This document shows positions 1 through 11,276 of a stretch of 64,000 nucleotides of DNA, one piece after another (position 1 is the first letter of the stretch; each line of letters starts with the position of its first letter). The DNA is from Lamellibrachia satsuma. Taxonomy: Eukaryota; Annelida; Polychaeta; Sabellida; Siboglinidae. The stretch lies in assembly GCA_033239005.1 (NCBI GenBank), contig BSQZ01000051.1:4366501-4430500 (forward strand), given 5' to 3'. The notes under the pieces are model-generated. The model had not been told where the DNA came from, ran no database searches, and saw only the letters and a list, made by a program, of their open reading frames with translations. A program made the position numbers and the translations under genes.

Positions 1-33
1 TTCATATGTTAGGTGTAATATCTGTGTTCTCAG

Positions 34-1053
34 GGAACGTTGAACTGTATCGGGGCTCTGCTGCCAAGCATGCTGGAGAGAAAGCGCGGTCACATTGTGA
101 ATATGTCGTCTGATGCCGGTCGCATGGGGTTTGCTGGTCTGGCGGTCTACTCGGGGACCAAGTTCTTTGTCGAGGGTCTGTCCCGTGGCATGCGGGCAGA
201 ACTAGCCCAGTCTGGTATCCGGATCACATGCATCCAGCCCGGTGATGTCCGCACGGAACTCCTCTCTCGCAGCACAGATGAGGAGGTGGGTATTCAGGGT
301 CCCTGGAAATCTTCTACCTCTCGTAGCTCCCTTTTTAAAGGGGTGAGGCTAGTTCATGTACTGCTGGACCACCCAGCTTTTATCCCGTTCCACTTCTCCC
401 TATCGACAGCCTTCTCCCTCCCCGTGTCGTCTTCGTCTGCCTTTCTTACATCCCTCCTTTACGCAGTCCTCCCGTCTCAGTTACGATCTTTTCCTATGAC
501 CCAACTGTTTCACCGCTTCTGCTCCCTTTGGTAGTCCGCCCTCTTGCACCCGCATCATGTGACCTGCTCAATCCTGCTTCTTACTATTCTTCCCATTAAG
601 CTGAACAATCTCTTCCCTCAGGTCAATCATCTTCCTTGGAAATCCCCTCACACCAAAACTTCCTATTTTATTTGAAAGCTACTTCTCTAAATACTGAGGG
701 CAGCCATGAAAACGCTTCACTGGACAAAGACGGTTTCATTCCCCGATTTAATAGCATATTCTATAACAACATTTAAATTTTTATGCTAATGTTTTTTGGC
801 GATATTGTATCTTGGCTGCTAATTTTGAAACAGTGCAATCAATATATCAATAACACCGTACATGTCCTTCGTGCATGACCTTCATATATGACCTTCATAC
901 TTGCAGGCAAAAGCCCAGTTTGCAAATGCAGGTGAGACGAAGATACTAGAACCAGAGGACGTAGCAAGAGCCGTTGTCTATGCCACATCACAGCCAGAAC
1001 ATGTCGCTGTCAACGAAATTCTGATTGAGCCGAGACAAGCTCCGATCTCGTAG
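34..1053 (+). CDS. Short-chain dehydrogenase/reductase, 3' two exons (5' part lies outside the window)
   Basis: Two exons, 34-285 and 907-1053, both in phase 0, join to encode the C-terminal 132 residues of a classical NAD(P)-dependent SDR. The intron has a GTGGGT donor at 286 and a TTGCAG acceptor ending at 906. Seen in the sequence: the NMSS motif (residues 23-26 of this fragment) and the catalytic YSGTK (Tyr39, Lys43, i.e. YxxxK), followed by the IQPGDVRTEL segment that closes the nucleotide site. The reading frame ends in TAG at 1051-1053. An AG acceptor just before base 34 shows that further exons lie upstream, carrying the missing Rossmann TGxxxGIG motif. The substrate cannot be read from the sequence. 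The fragment resembles YdfG-like/DHRS11-like cytosolic SDRs that reduce small hydroxy or keto compounds. The SDR call is firm; the subfamily is inference. Confidence 0.9.
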
Positions 1054-1077
1054 TTGTGATTATTGGATTTGTGCCCG

Positions 1078-1440
1078 TAAAGGTCTCCTCAATCCGATTT
1101 TTTGCCTCATCTCTTTTTTGAATAATTTCATGAAAAATCAAATCTATCTGGTATCGAGTACGATATGCTGGCTCGTTTTTGCAGATGTTTTGACGAAATA
1201 AATTAGTTTTGCCTGAATCCGATCAAAATTCTGTGAAAATGGCTCTATACCTTGACATAAAGCTGTTCACAGATCTAATGATCATAGTAAATTTTTTCCA
1301 TGATTTTACAAAAGCACCTATTCTATTATATAACCTGTACACATTAGATTATTCACACACTACAGATTTGAACATTAATGAACCTGATTCGCGATGGACA
1401 AAATCAATTAAGGATGATGTTTTAAGGAGTGTGTTAGCAA
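1078..1440 (+). repeat. Degenerate copy of the 62501-62928 MITE family
   Basis: The block from about 1078 (GTAAAGGTCTCCTC) through the ATGAAAAATCAAATCTATC segment to about 1440 is collinear with the interior of the intact element at 62501-62928. The terminal inverted repeats are no longer recognisable here. It lies directly in the 3' flank or UTR of the SDR gene. The 140-residue open frame at 1209-1631 is mostly this repeat and is not regarded as a gene. Confidence 0.6.
1197..1202 (+). promoter_or_regulatory. Candidate polyadenylation signal (AATAAA) of the SDR gene
   Basis: An AATAAA hexamer lies 144 bases after the SDR stop codon and is the first on this strand. It falls inside a dispersed MITE-like repeat (1078-1440), so if it is used, the poly(A) signal was supplied by a mobile element. 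No transcript evidence is available. Confidence 0.35.
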
Positions 1441-1926
1441 TAACGACATATTGCATTTTGCAGGGTTTGTCTCATGCCAAAAACAACAGTGACAAACAAA
1501 CATATAATGTGTTGCACAAATTCTGCAAAAGGACATATTCACATATCGCCATGTATCTGCTATGCCGTACAGTTACTCTTTGTTGTAGTGTGTTTCTTCA
1601 CGATCAAGTATGGCATATATGCCAGTATTAATTAATTATCAGAATTTATAGGTCCTAAGCAACCTGGTGAGCCAAAATTTTACATAATTTTCATAGTTTA
1701 CATACATCTTTAAATACCATATTGCATTGTGGTTTACTAACATACCTGATGTGGTCACTGTTTCATAGGAGACAAGTGCAGATGAAATGATTTCTCAAAA
1801 CAAACTTGGTTTGTAAACCCAAACTCCACGGATTCTAGATCTGGGTAATTACTCAGCAAAGTCCTACTAGGATATTGCATGCTGAGGGTTTATTTAAAAG
1901 TGACATTCTCTAGAGTTAGTGAGTCC

Positions 1927-2142
1927 ATCACAGGTGTTGTCCATTTCCCTGCATGGGATCTTTTACTTCCCCTGGCATAGGCACCAGATAGAAGGGACCA
2001 ATAGCTTTTACTGTCTTCTGAATGCCACAGGCAGGGTGTTGTCAACAAAAAGTTGCCCCAGCTTTGAACCGGTGGAGGTGGAGTCTGACCACCATCCTCT
2101 CAATCGACAGGCGGGTGCTCTAACCACCGCTCCCCACATTAT
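1927..2142 (-). mobile_element. tRNA-derived SINE, degenerate copy
   Basis: Read on the minus strand, the copy begins with a tRNA-like head (GTGGTTAGAGCACCCGCC, A-box like) followed by a decayed B box. The body (CAGAAGACAGTAAAAGC, ATTGGTCCCTTCTATCTGG, ATGCCAGGGGAAGTAAAAGA) closely matches the SINE at 57922-58160 and, more weakly, the one at 27318-27475. Sharing both head and body identifies one SINE family with a conserved central domain. The family name is not assigned. Confidence 0.7.
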
Positions 2143-2199
2143 TCAATTATTCAGATTTGGAAGGGTACAATGTGTTATATTATGTTAAATTTTATTTAC

Positions 2200-3819
2200 G
2201 TGTATTTATTCCCTAGTATTTGTCCCAAATCCTGGGAAGATTTCCTCTTAGTTGACACTGCCACATCCTTCTAGTGTAGCTTGTAGACAGTAATATAATT
2301 GATAGTAGCAGTATGTATGATATGCATAAGACGGTGTTCCCAATAGTCGACAATTACCTATTCATGTAGCGCATACAAAGGGCGGAGAACCCCCCATTCT
2401 AATTAATCAGTGTCGGTCGCATGTGAAATACGACCACCGTAGCTTCATGCAGCAATGTTCGGTGAGCTGTAACGGAACTACTGTTACTTAAAGTTGTGTA
2501 ACTGCTCACCATGCGACACTGTAATACCTGGTATGTCAATGTTCTATCAATCTGGGAAATTATCAACATTTTAAAGTATTAATTCAGGGAGGGGGAGGGG
2601 GTCTGAGAATTAGTACACTTTGTACTAGTAATTAAATGTTGACAAACTTGTAGACAGTATTGTGGTAATTGGTAGTAGCAGGTTTTTAATTGTATAACTC
2701 ATCAAATATTTATCCTTTGTGTACAATAAATTTGTAGTTGACAAAGTATATATACAGGCAGTTGTGAACATTTTAACATGTTGTGTTCTGTGTAGATTAT
2801 GTTACTGATGCATGTTATATTTAAACCTTTAAATATACTGCAATTGTTATGCAGTCATAAGTATTCAGATTAACTGTGCTGAAACAGAACGTAAGATCTT
2901 ACTGGATGTCATAGTATGGACACTGTCTGGCGATTAAAAACATGACATTCTGGGTAACGGCTATTGAAATATTCACTAATGTCAAGTGTTGTTATTTAAC
3001 AGGAACTTGGTGCCACGCAGATTTTTATATTATCTTGTCTGCTGAATCATTGCTATATGGCTCCGTAGGAGAAGTGAATAAGGAAGTGGTTTAACATGTT
3101 AGAGGTTCTGAATGTCGTTGTAATGTTGTTTTAATTTGCCCAGTCCCTTTTACACAATAGTTAGGAAATGCAAATATGTTGTTCAGTTTTATGTTTTCAT
3201 TTCATTATCATATTATACCATTGTTACAATTCACAACACTGCATTAGTAATGCCAGTGTTATATTTTAGATCTAAGTAAAAGACCAGTTTCTAAGTATAT
3301 ATTTTGCTATTGTTGATGTGTACGAACCTTAGTACATGTATATATTTATGGTGTTTTTCTCTACGTTTTTATTATTTTGCCCAGACACACAAAGAAAGGG
3401 AGAGAGGCAATGTGTGTAAATTGCTACGGCTTTCCTCGTGTATTAGTTTATTATAACCATCTTTTATTACCAAATATAAGTCACGTTTTATATAGAGACT
3501 GTGTGCATTGAAGATGGAAAATCTGCCCAACTAATTTTAATACTGACCTTTATATTTACCTTTGTCAAGTTTCCAATTAGTGGGCTCTGATATTGTCACA
3601 GTACGTTCCACCATGACAAGCAGAGATATCTTGTCGCAATGAAGACTCTGTCCCCAGATAAACCTGTCAGTATCTGATGAAATGGCTGTCATTTACACTT
3701 GTATGTGATCCATCAGCAGTCAGACCGTGAATTAGTGTGAGTTGTGGTGGTTTATTTACATTAGAAATTAGAATCACGTCAATATTGTGATGTAGAACAC
3801 TGTATGAATACTCAAAATA
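2200..3819. other. AT-rich intergenic stretch with no gene seen
   Basis: No open frame with protein-family character was found. A segment at about 2535-2645 (AATCTGGGAAATTATCAAC through CTGAGAATTAGTA) is similar to 15225-15312, so it contains part of a dispersed repeat. The rest is unremarkable AT-rich DNA. Confidence 0.6.
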
Positions 3820-4131
3820 CTGTATTCGATTTATTAAGCGTACATGCCCTAATTAGCATACACGCCTTTTTAATCAGCAGGATCCATAATTATTGTAATT
3901 TAACAAGTGTGGAACAACTGATAAGTGTCGCCATCTGGTGTTAAACAGTTGGCACCACTTTTCAGTTGTTCTACATTAGTCACCAAATGACGCCACTAGT
4001 GTTAAACATTTACCTTATTGTCTATAGAAAGAAATTTTTAGGTACACTTATAAGAACAGATTCCTTGAATTTTTTCCATGGCCCAATTTTTTTTAAGTGT
4101 ACTGTGTGTACAGTTATTAGGTGGAATATGG
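3820..4131 (+). mobile_element. TA-flanked MITE, family M1, copy 1
   Basis: The element starts CTGTATTCGATTTATTAAGCG and ends with the degenerate inverted complement GTTATTAGGTGGAATATGG. TA dinucleotides flank both sides (3818-3819 and 4132-4133). Internal matches to the other copies include CATGCCCTAATTAGCATAC and GCCATCTGGTGTTAAACAGT. Terminal inverted repeats with TA target duplications are typical of Tc1/mariner-like or pogo-like non-autonomous elements, so the superfamily is only inferred. Confidence 0.75.
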
Positions 4132-4699
4132 TATGTTTGGTCAGACTGATGTAACTGTGTCAATGCATAGCTGGGGAGTCTGAACCTAAGCCAATGCGTC
4201 TTCCACATTGTCTGTGGGAAAGTGTCACTTAATTAAGTGCAAATGTATTTTTGACTTATTAATTAAATATGCAAACTTGGTACCCATGTTGTTGTGACCA
4301 AATTCATTTATAATCTCATTTTACTGTCCAATCTCTGGTTCTGGTCTTATGTACTGACTACATTATTAGTTACAATTTTAAATGTGTTACGTTTGTGTAA
4401 TTATTATTAAAAAGTCTGTCTCCGTCTAAAGGAGGTGTTTTTGAAAAAAGTCAATGTTTCTTTTAAAAACGTTTAGTGGTAACAAAAAGTGTTTTTCTGG
4501 CCAAACATTTTTTAAAAAGGCTTAATTTGTGTCACCACAACAATCACACACCTATCCCTTTCATAAGAGTGAGAGAACAGGGAGGATGCAAGTCCCTGAC
4601 ATGGGTTACTTGTAGATTTTGTTTTTAATATTTAATTTCATGTTCCCATTTGCATGTATTATGGACTAAAAATCATAAAAGCTAACGCCAAATATCAAA

Positions 4700-4995
4700 A
4701 CAAAATAGGAAGAATGGTAGAACTTGAAGACACAAGGTGACATTTGTAAAGTGTATATTGGATATCAGGAAGTATTCGTTCTCACAGAGGACAGTAAAAG
4801 AATGGAACAAATTATCTACAGATTGTGTAACTGCTAGCAGCATCAGTATGTTTAAAAACAAAGTTGACATATCTTGGGAGGGCAGGTTACACATGGATGA
4901 AAAATTGTTGGACTTTCGAAAAGCCAGTGGCTTCCTTGTCCACTTGCTATATGGTCCTTTGTCTTGGATAACAATCTTGTTACATCTTGAAATGT
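4700..4995 (+). pseudogene. 5'-truncated CR1-like LINE 3' end, copy in unit A
   Basis: The + frame reads LDIRKYSFSQRTVKEWNKLS and continues to MFKNKVD. This is the extreme C-terminus of a CR1/jockey-like reverse transcriptase ORF, followed by a 3' UTR with CTTGTCCACTTGC. The same segment occurs at 6650-6835 and, with more upstream coding sequence, at 51515-52150. It is non-functional because only the last few dozen codons remain. Confidence 0.7.
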
Positions 4996-5362
4996 GAGCT
5001 TCAGCTTATGAACAAGTGCAGTCCTTTTTATCATCAACTTTGATTACATATAAAAACAACTTGTATAATCGAGTGCAGCTTGAGTTCATATAAACACCAC
5101 AGACACTTTATTTCACGTTATTTGATGTGCAGCTGTAACAACACTGCAGTCCAACTGCCTGTACTAATATAAAATTGGGGTGAAAAAATATATATGGTAT
5201 GGGGGTAATCTCAAAACCAATGTCATTTAACCTCAGATTCAGCCAACATGAAACTTTGACTTACATTGACTGGTGGACACCCATGATAAATTTCCTCGTT
5301 CTTCATCTTGTGACCATCACAGTAGTCTGCACCCATCTCAACCGTGAACAGAAAACAAACTA

Positions 5363-5669
5363 CCGTATTCGACCTATTAAGTGTACATGCCCTAATTAGC
5401 ATAGACCCCCTTTTTTAATCAGCAAGATCCATAATTATTGTAACTTGACTAGTGTGTGAAACAACTGAAAAGTGTTGCCATCTGGTGTTAAACAGTTGGC
5501 ACCACTTTACAGTTGTTCTACACTAGTCACCAAATGACACCACTACTGTTAAACAGTGACCTTATTGTCTAGAGGAACACATTCTGGTGAACGCTATAAG
5601 AACAGATTTGTTGAAATTTTTTTCCATGGCCTAATTTTCAAGCGTACTGTGCGTTTAGGTGGAATACAG
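5363..5669 (+). mobile_element. TA-flanked MITE, family M1, copy 2
   Basis: The element starts CCGTATTCGACCTATTAAG and ends GTTTAGGTGGAATACAG. It is flanked by TA at 5361-5362 and 5670-5671. Its interior is collinear with the copies at 3820, 10172, 38921 and 51291. It opens unit B of the segmental duplication. Confidence 0.75.
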
Positions 5670-6649
5670 TATGCTTTGGATAGAAATACACCCATGTATG
5701 ATGCTAACCAAACTAATTACAAACCCCATTCCCAATGAAAGCATTTTTGTCTAGCATCAAACATCCATGGTTTGAGATGGTCCGTAAATGTATATACAAC
5801 GTAATGTGAGCATGAGGATAACTGTATACATTTCAAACATATGGGACTGTTCCTCATGCATTTTGTGAAGCTGTGATTCTATCGATTCACATTACAATGA
5901 AACAACACTGTCCGGCTGTATTATGTGCTTTCAAACAACTGTATTTGAATTTTATTAGCAGTTAGTTTTCCAAGGCTAATTTTTTTTCAAATTTACGCTT
6001 ATTAAGTCGAATATGGCATGCTTGGTCAGACTTTGATGTTGATGTGTCAACGCATACCTGGGGAACGTGAACCCAAGCCAACGTGTCTTCCACAATGTCT
6101 GTGGAAAAGTGTCACATAATTGCAAATGTATTTTTGACTGATTAAATATGCAATCTTAGTATCTGTGTTGTTGGCCAAATTCGTTTATATTTTTATTTCT
6201 GAAGTTACTGTCCAATCTCTGGTTCTGCTGTTATGTACTAACTACATTATTAGTTAAATGTGTTATGTTTTTGTAATTATTATTAAAAAGCATGTGTCCC
6301 TCTAAAGGGGTGGTGTTTTTGAAAAAAGTCAATGTTTCCTTTTAAAATGTTTTGTGGTAACAAAGTGTTTTTGTGGCCAAAAAAATCTGTGAAAAAGGTT
6401 TAATTTGTATCACCACAACAATCACACATCCGTCCCTTTTGTAAGAGTGAGAGAACAGGGAGGGTGCAAGACTCTGACACGGATTACTAGTAGATTTTGC
6501 TTTTAATATATAATTTCATGTTCCCACTTGCATGCGTCATTGACTGATAATCATACAGTTGGGCAGAAAAGCCAAAGGCCACACATAAAAAAATAGAAAG
6601 ATAGTAGAAAATGAGGACACGACGGAACATTAGCGAAAGATCAGTGAAG

Positions 6650-6835
6650 GTTGGATATCAGGAAGTACTCGTTCTCACAGAGGACAATAAATGAATGGAA
6701 TAAATTATCTACAGATTGTCTAACTGCTATCAGTGTGAATATGTTTAAAAACAAGGTTGACAATGACTTCCTTGTCCACTTGCTATCTGGACCTTTGCCT
6801 TGGATGGCAATCTTGTTAAAGCTTGAAATGTGAGC
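6650..6835 (+). pseudogene. 5'-truncated CR1-like LINE 3' end, copy in unit B
   Basis: The frame MDIRKYSFSQRTINEWNKLS followed by MFKNKVDND and the CTTGTCCACTTGC 3' UTR match the unit A copy and the longer copy near 51.9 kb. It sits at the corresponding position of unit B, which supports joint duplication. Confidence 0.7.
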
Positions 6836-7079
6836 TTCAGCTTATGAAAAAGTGCAGCACTGTTTATCATCAACTTTGACTACAATTATAAAACAACTGG
6901 TGAAATCGAGTGCAGTTTGAGTTCATATAGACACACCAGACATTTTATTTGCACATAATTTGATGTGCAGCTGTAACAACACTGGGGCCATAAAATGTGA
7001 TCCCTTAGTGACGTGTCGGATTGTGTTATTCACATAACTGTTGCGGCATCTGGACGAAATAGCACAGGCCATAATTGTA

Positions 7080-7192
7080 CAGGCTAAAACCCCAAAATAA
7101 AAAGTGGACAAAACCCCAAAATAAAGTGGACAAAACCCCACAATAAAAAAGTGGACAAAACCCCAAAATAAAGTGGACAAAACCAAACAATG
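7080..7192. repeat. Short tandem repeat, AACCCCAAAATAAA...GTGGACAA
   Basis: Four units of roughly 27-31 bp with the core AACCCCAAAATAAAGTGGAC. Unit lengths differ by A-run length. It lies within the insertion that distinguishes unit B of the segmental duplication. Confidence 0.85.
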
Positions 7193-7777
7193 CATTTATT
7201 GTTTGCTCATATTTATTTTACGTAGCGTTTAGTTTTAACTTATTTTCCAAATTATCCTACAGTAATGTATCAGGTTTGTAATGTTTGTTTACGAATAATA
7301 ACATCTAATTTAATTTTTATTATTATTTAGAGAAAATTACAAACACCATAATCACATTAATGTCAACTGTTCAGGTGCCAAAATAAGTTCTGTAAAAATC
7401 GAATTACCTTATTTTTGAATTAGTCTATCACCAATATTTACACCCAAAAAAATTATTTACATATTTACAAAGTTTCAGTAGTTTTCATTTTGTCAGAAAA
7501 TATATTTTGAATATAACTGTTATTAGTAATTATCAAGCAGCAAGTGATAGGGCTACATATCCGATATGCAATCCAGCTGCATGTGCTAATATACAGTTGG
7601 GATTAACAAATAAATAGTATGGGGGTGATCTCAAAACCAATGCAATTTAACCTCCGACCCCAACATGGAATTTTGACATGTAGACACCCATGAAAAATGT
7701 CCTCGTTCTTCAAGCTGTTATCATCACAGGGACTCACAGCTGGCAGCATCCATCTGAACTGTGATCCCTTTTTATAG

Positions 7778-8003
7778 GACCCACAATTATTGTAATTTGA
7801 CTAGTGTGGAACAACTGTTAAACAGTTTGCACCACTTTTCAGTTCTATACAAGTCACCAAATGATACGACTAGTGTTAAACAATTACCTCATTGTCTTGA
7901 GAAACTAATTTTGGTGTATCTTATAACAACAGACTCGATGACATTTTTTTAATGGCCCAATTTTATATTTCAAGTGTACTGTCTGCTTATTACGTCGAAT
8001 ATG
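7778..8003 (+). mobile_element. MITE family M1, partial copy lacking the 5' end
   Basis: The segment from ATAATTGTAATTTGACTAGTG-like sequence to the end CTTATTACGTCGAATATGG matches the 3' two-thirds of family M1. The left terminal repeat is absent. It forms the start of the third unit of the segmental duplication. Confidence 0.6.
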
Positions 8004-8873
8004 GCATGTTTTGGGTAGAAACACACTCATGTATGATGCTAAACAAACTAGTCGCATTCCCAGTGAAAGCATCCTTGTTTAGCATTAAACATCCGTGGTT
8101 TGAGATGGTCCGTAAATGTACATACAACATAATGTGAGCATGAAGATAATTGTTTACATTTCAAACATCTGGGACTATTCTTCATGCATTTTGTGCAGTT
8201 GTGATTTTTTGTTGATTCACATTACAACGAAACAACACTGTCCGTCTGTATTCTGTGCTTTCAAACAACTGTATTTGAATTTTACTAGCAGTTACACGCT
8301 TCCTGTAGACCAATCCGACTGGAATCAGAGCCACCCATTTGGGGGCATTGCCACCAGACTTTACCACCTGGTGGGGGACACCCATTGTACTGCTGTCACT
8401 TTCAGATTTAACATATCAAATTCCAAAATAGTCAGCTGTTAAACCATAACTAAATTAAATTCTTATAAAAAAATTTTCTCTCTGCCAGAGATGCATTTCC
8501 AGCAAAGTACTACATTTAAACAAGCTGCCATTCATACCCATTTGGTATTGCAGCATTTCTGAATAAAGGGAGTAGTCCCTGAAAGTACTGCATAGCTCTT
8601 CAATATTGACGTAATCATAAGTTCTTTTATAAAATATAAATCCTGTTTGCCAACTAGCATTATTTGCCTGAAAGTATCTTTGGTTTACAACAGGCCTGGG
8701 TGGCTCTTAATAAATTTCTAAAGGAATACAGAAATTACAAGGGCGTTAAATGGTGAATTTGGAAGTTTCTTCTGTCACCTACACTTTGGTAAGCCTTACA
8801 ATCTCCCACTGCGGACACATCCTGGAAAAAGACTTTACACAACATATTAGCTAATACATCCACAAACATCTCA

Positions 8874-9250
8874 AGGCTGGTTCACACAAGTAATTAATAG
8901 TCCAACTGGTTGGGCAACAGTGACATGCAGTATTGTGGCGCAAGAACGGGTAGGGTAGACGCCCTTTTAGTAACCAATTAGCAAGGCCAATTTGTGGCTA
9001 TGATTGTGATGGTGGATTTGGCACTGGGTCCAATTTGACCGACAGTCGGTTGTAATTTCAAAGACGTGGCCAACCAATAACCGCCACAACCATTAGCAGG
9101 TGCGTTCTGACCTTTCGTCAAAGCTCAAGGTGGGATTGGCATGAGTCAATACGTAGCCATGTCTAGACGTATCTAAACACACATATACTTTAACTGCACA
9201 CAGTCATACCCAACCATTTGGTGCACAAATCCATCATGTAAACTGGCCCG
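8874..9250. mobile_element. MITE-like element with GGCTGGTTCACA / TGTAAACTGGCC ends
   Basis: The left end GGCTGGTTCACACAAG and the right end CATGTAAACTGGCCC are inverted relatives. The reverse complement of this element is similar to 60148-60478 across both ends (for example GATTTGTGC followed by CAA-TTGG-like sequence next to the terminus), so the two are family members in opposite orientation. No target duplication could be fixed, so the superfamily is open. Confidence 0.55.
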
Positions 9251-9580
9251 CAGACCACAATGCATTCACCGAGACATACTCAACAAACCAATCTACATAA
9301 GCACATTAAGGTGTTTTACGCAAAACGAAAACTTATATACTAAAAAACTTGTGCGAACGTAAATGACTCCCGTCACTGGGCTGATGGCCATAATAAATGT
9401 ATAATTTCATGTAATTATGACTAATAAAACTACAGAGAATATGCTTGAAAAAGATCAGTTATACGCTGGACAGGTGCGATAACAAACTGCTCTCTAGGTA
9501 GGCAGGATTGGACACATGGTCTCAGAAAGAAATAGCTGCACGCAAACACCAACACCTGTCCAATCAGTTTTATTTATTAT

Positions 9581-9936
9581 AAACTTAAAGCTGCCTCATC
9601 TAACCAATTTCGAATCAGGTTTGTTGATGTTCCAATCTGTGGGGTGTGCACAATAATATACACATAATTCGATCTGGTAATTTGCAAAAGTGAATTTAAC
9701 CTTGATTCGACATTGAGAAATTTGCAACACAAACTACTTTGCCACATTTGCCTTTTTTTCAGTTTGGATGGGCCAAAACCATTTTGTTTATCTAATGTTT
9801 TCATCAAAGCTAAATAAGAAATTTGCACAAATTAGCCTGTATGCTGTAGTCATTACTGCATAGGTTAGATATTTCAAGAAATTAGTCTGAAACAAGACAA
9901 ACGAAAAATCAAATTGAGAATGCAGCTTTAACTTTC
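9581..9936. mobile_element. Short MITE with AAACTTAAAGCTGC termini
   Basis: The left end AAACTTAAAGCTGCCTC and the right end GAATGCAGCTTTAACTTT are imperfect inverted repeats about 355 bp apart. The interior has no coding potential beyond chance frames. No second copy was recognised in the window. Confidence 0.5.
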
Positions 9937-10171
9937 AGTTGCTGATCACAAGTGAGCAACCATATTTATATAACTTCAAAACCTTTTCAGATGCTGATCC
10001 TTTTACAACATATAATTATAGTGTGTATGATCAGAGAGAAGGAAAATCGACTGTTTCTGTTCGCAAAGCATATCGAAATATCAATGAAAACAAACCCCTA
10101 TTTGACCAACCATTAAACAAGACCCACTACTCAAACTTCTATCTGCAAGGCTGCCAAAACAAATCAACATA

Positions 10172-10443
10172 CCGTATTCAACCTATTAAGCGTACATGCC
10201 CTAATTAGCGTACACCACCTTTTTAATCAGAAGAATCCATAATTATTGTAACTTGACTAGTATGGAACAACTGAAGTGTCGCCATCTGGTGTTAAACAAT
10301 TGGCACCACTTTTCAGTTGTTCTACACTAGTCACCAAATGACACTACTAGCGTTAAACAGTTACTTTATTGTCTTGTCTAGAGAAACACTGGCCCCATTT
10401 TTTGCTAGTGTAGTGCAATGTACGCTTATTAGGTCGAATACAG
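10172..10443 (+). mobile_element. TA-flanked MITE, family M1, copy 3
   Basis: This 272 bp element starts CCGTATTCAACCTATTAAGC and ends GCTTATTAGGTCGAATACAG. The ends form an inverted repeat of about 20 bp with three mismatches. TA flanks it at 10170-10171 and 10444-10445. It is the cleanest + strand copy for defining the family. Confidence 0.85.
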
Positions 10444-10943
10444 TAAGCATAATCAACATATTTCCTGAAATACCCCCTTACACCATAATCTTGGATACTA
10501 CAAACCGAGGCATCCCCAGTCAACTTTAGACACAACCTATGTACAGTAATTTACACATGCCCAGTTAGATAAGTATGTACAACATTTGAGTTACAGCGTC
10601 CCACATTGACTACCCCTGAAGTCCTCAGTAACTCAGCCAGGCGGAGGAATAACAAAGCATTTTCAGATCTACAACTTTGCTTACAAGTTACATAGCAAAC
10701 GCCTTAATTTTCATCCATGAAAATGAAACTACAAGGTTTTAACGAATAAAGCATTGTTGCGTGCAGCCTGCGAAATTGGTTAATGATGACAATCATTTTG
10801 TAGGCACACACCTACAAATATTACATTATGCGTGACATCAACACAGTTGGCACTCTGTCATTTCAATGAAACAGTTGGCAAGTGATTGAAAAGAAGTCAC
10901 CTTGACCACTTTTCCACCAGTATTCTGTGTCCATTAGGACTTA

Positions 10944-11208
10944 GGGGCTTTGTAAATATAAAAACAAATTATAAAAAAAGTTGGATAAGATTGACCCACC
11001 TATCTCCACTCCATCCAAAAATTATAAAAAGAAGTCGCAGGCACTGTATACACATTACCAACGCTGTGAATGGAAAGCCAATTATTTGCCAAATTTAAAC
11101 CGGGAAAACAAACTCAAAACTATACCTTTCCGATATTTTTGTGATAATGCAAATGGACCCACCCACCTTTTTTGGATTATTTTAATTTTCTTATATTTAC
11201 AAAGCCCC
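10944..11208. mobile_element. 265 bp MITE with TTA target duplication (PIF/Harbinger-like)
   Basis: The ends are GGGGCTTTGTAAATATAA and TTATATTTACAAAGCCCC, a perfect 18 bp inverted repeat, flanked by TTA at 10941-10943 and 11209-11211. A 3 bp TTA duplication is characteristic of PIF/Harbinger elements. A related, less complete copy lies near 44860-45032 (shared GTGAATGGAAAGCCAA and CTTATATTTAC). This copy is 69 bases from the ING stop codon, so it probably lies in the ING 3' UTR or 3' flank. Confidence 0.8.
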
Positions 11209-11276
11209 TTAGCAAGCAGACACCCCAAAACCCAACAAGAACAAGAACAGTGGTAAACATGCCAGCCATTCGACAA

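Larger units (their letters stand above)
3820..8440 (+). repeat. Tandem segmental duplication, three diverged units
   Basis: The order TA-flanked MITE, spacer, LINE 3' end, then a tail containing ATCTCAAAACCAATG appears in unit A (3820-5362) and again in unit B (5363 to about 7770). A third, partial unit C (about 7770-8440) starts inside the MITE. Units B and C also share a 230 bp block (about 5738-5965 and 8060-8296, containing TTTGAGATGGTCCGTAAATG) that is absent from unit A. Unit B has about 560 bp inserted near 7000-7560. The collinear order of unrelated elements argues for duplication of a composite block rather than independent insertions. Confidence 0.75.

Noticed and set aside
1209..1631. 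140-residue frame after the SDR gene
   Set aside because: Most of it overlaps the degenerate MITE that recurs at 11906, 59615 and 62501. No protein-family character.
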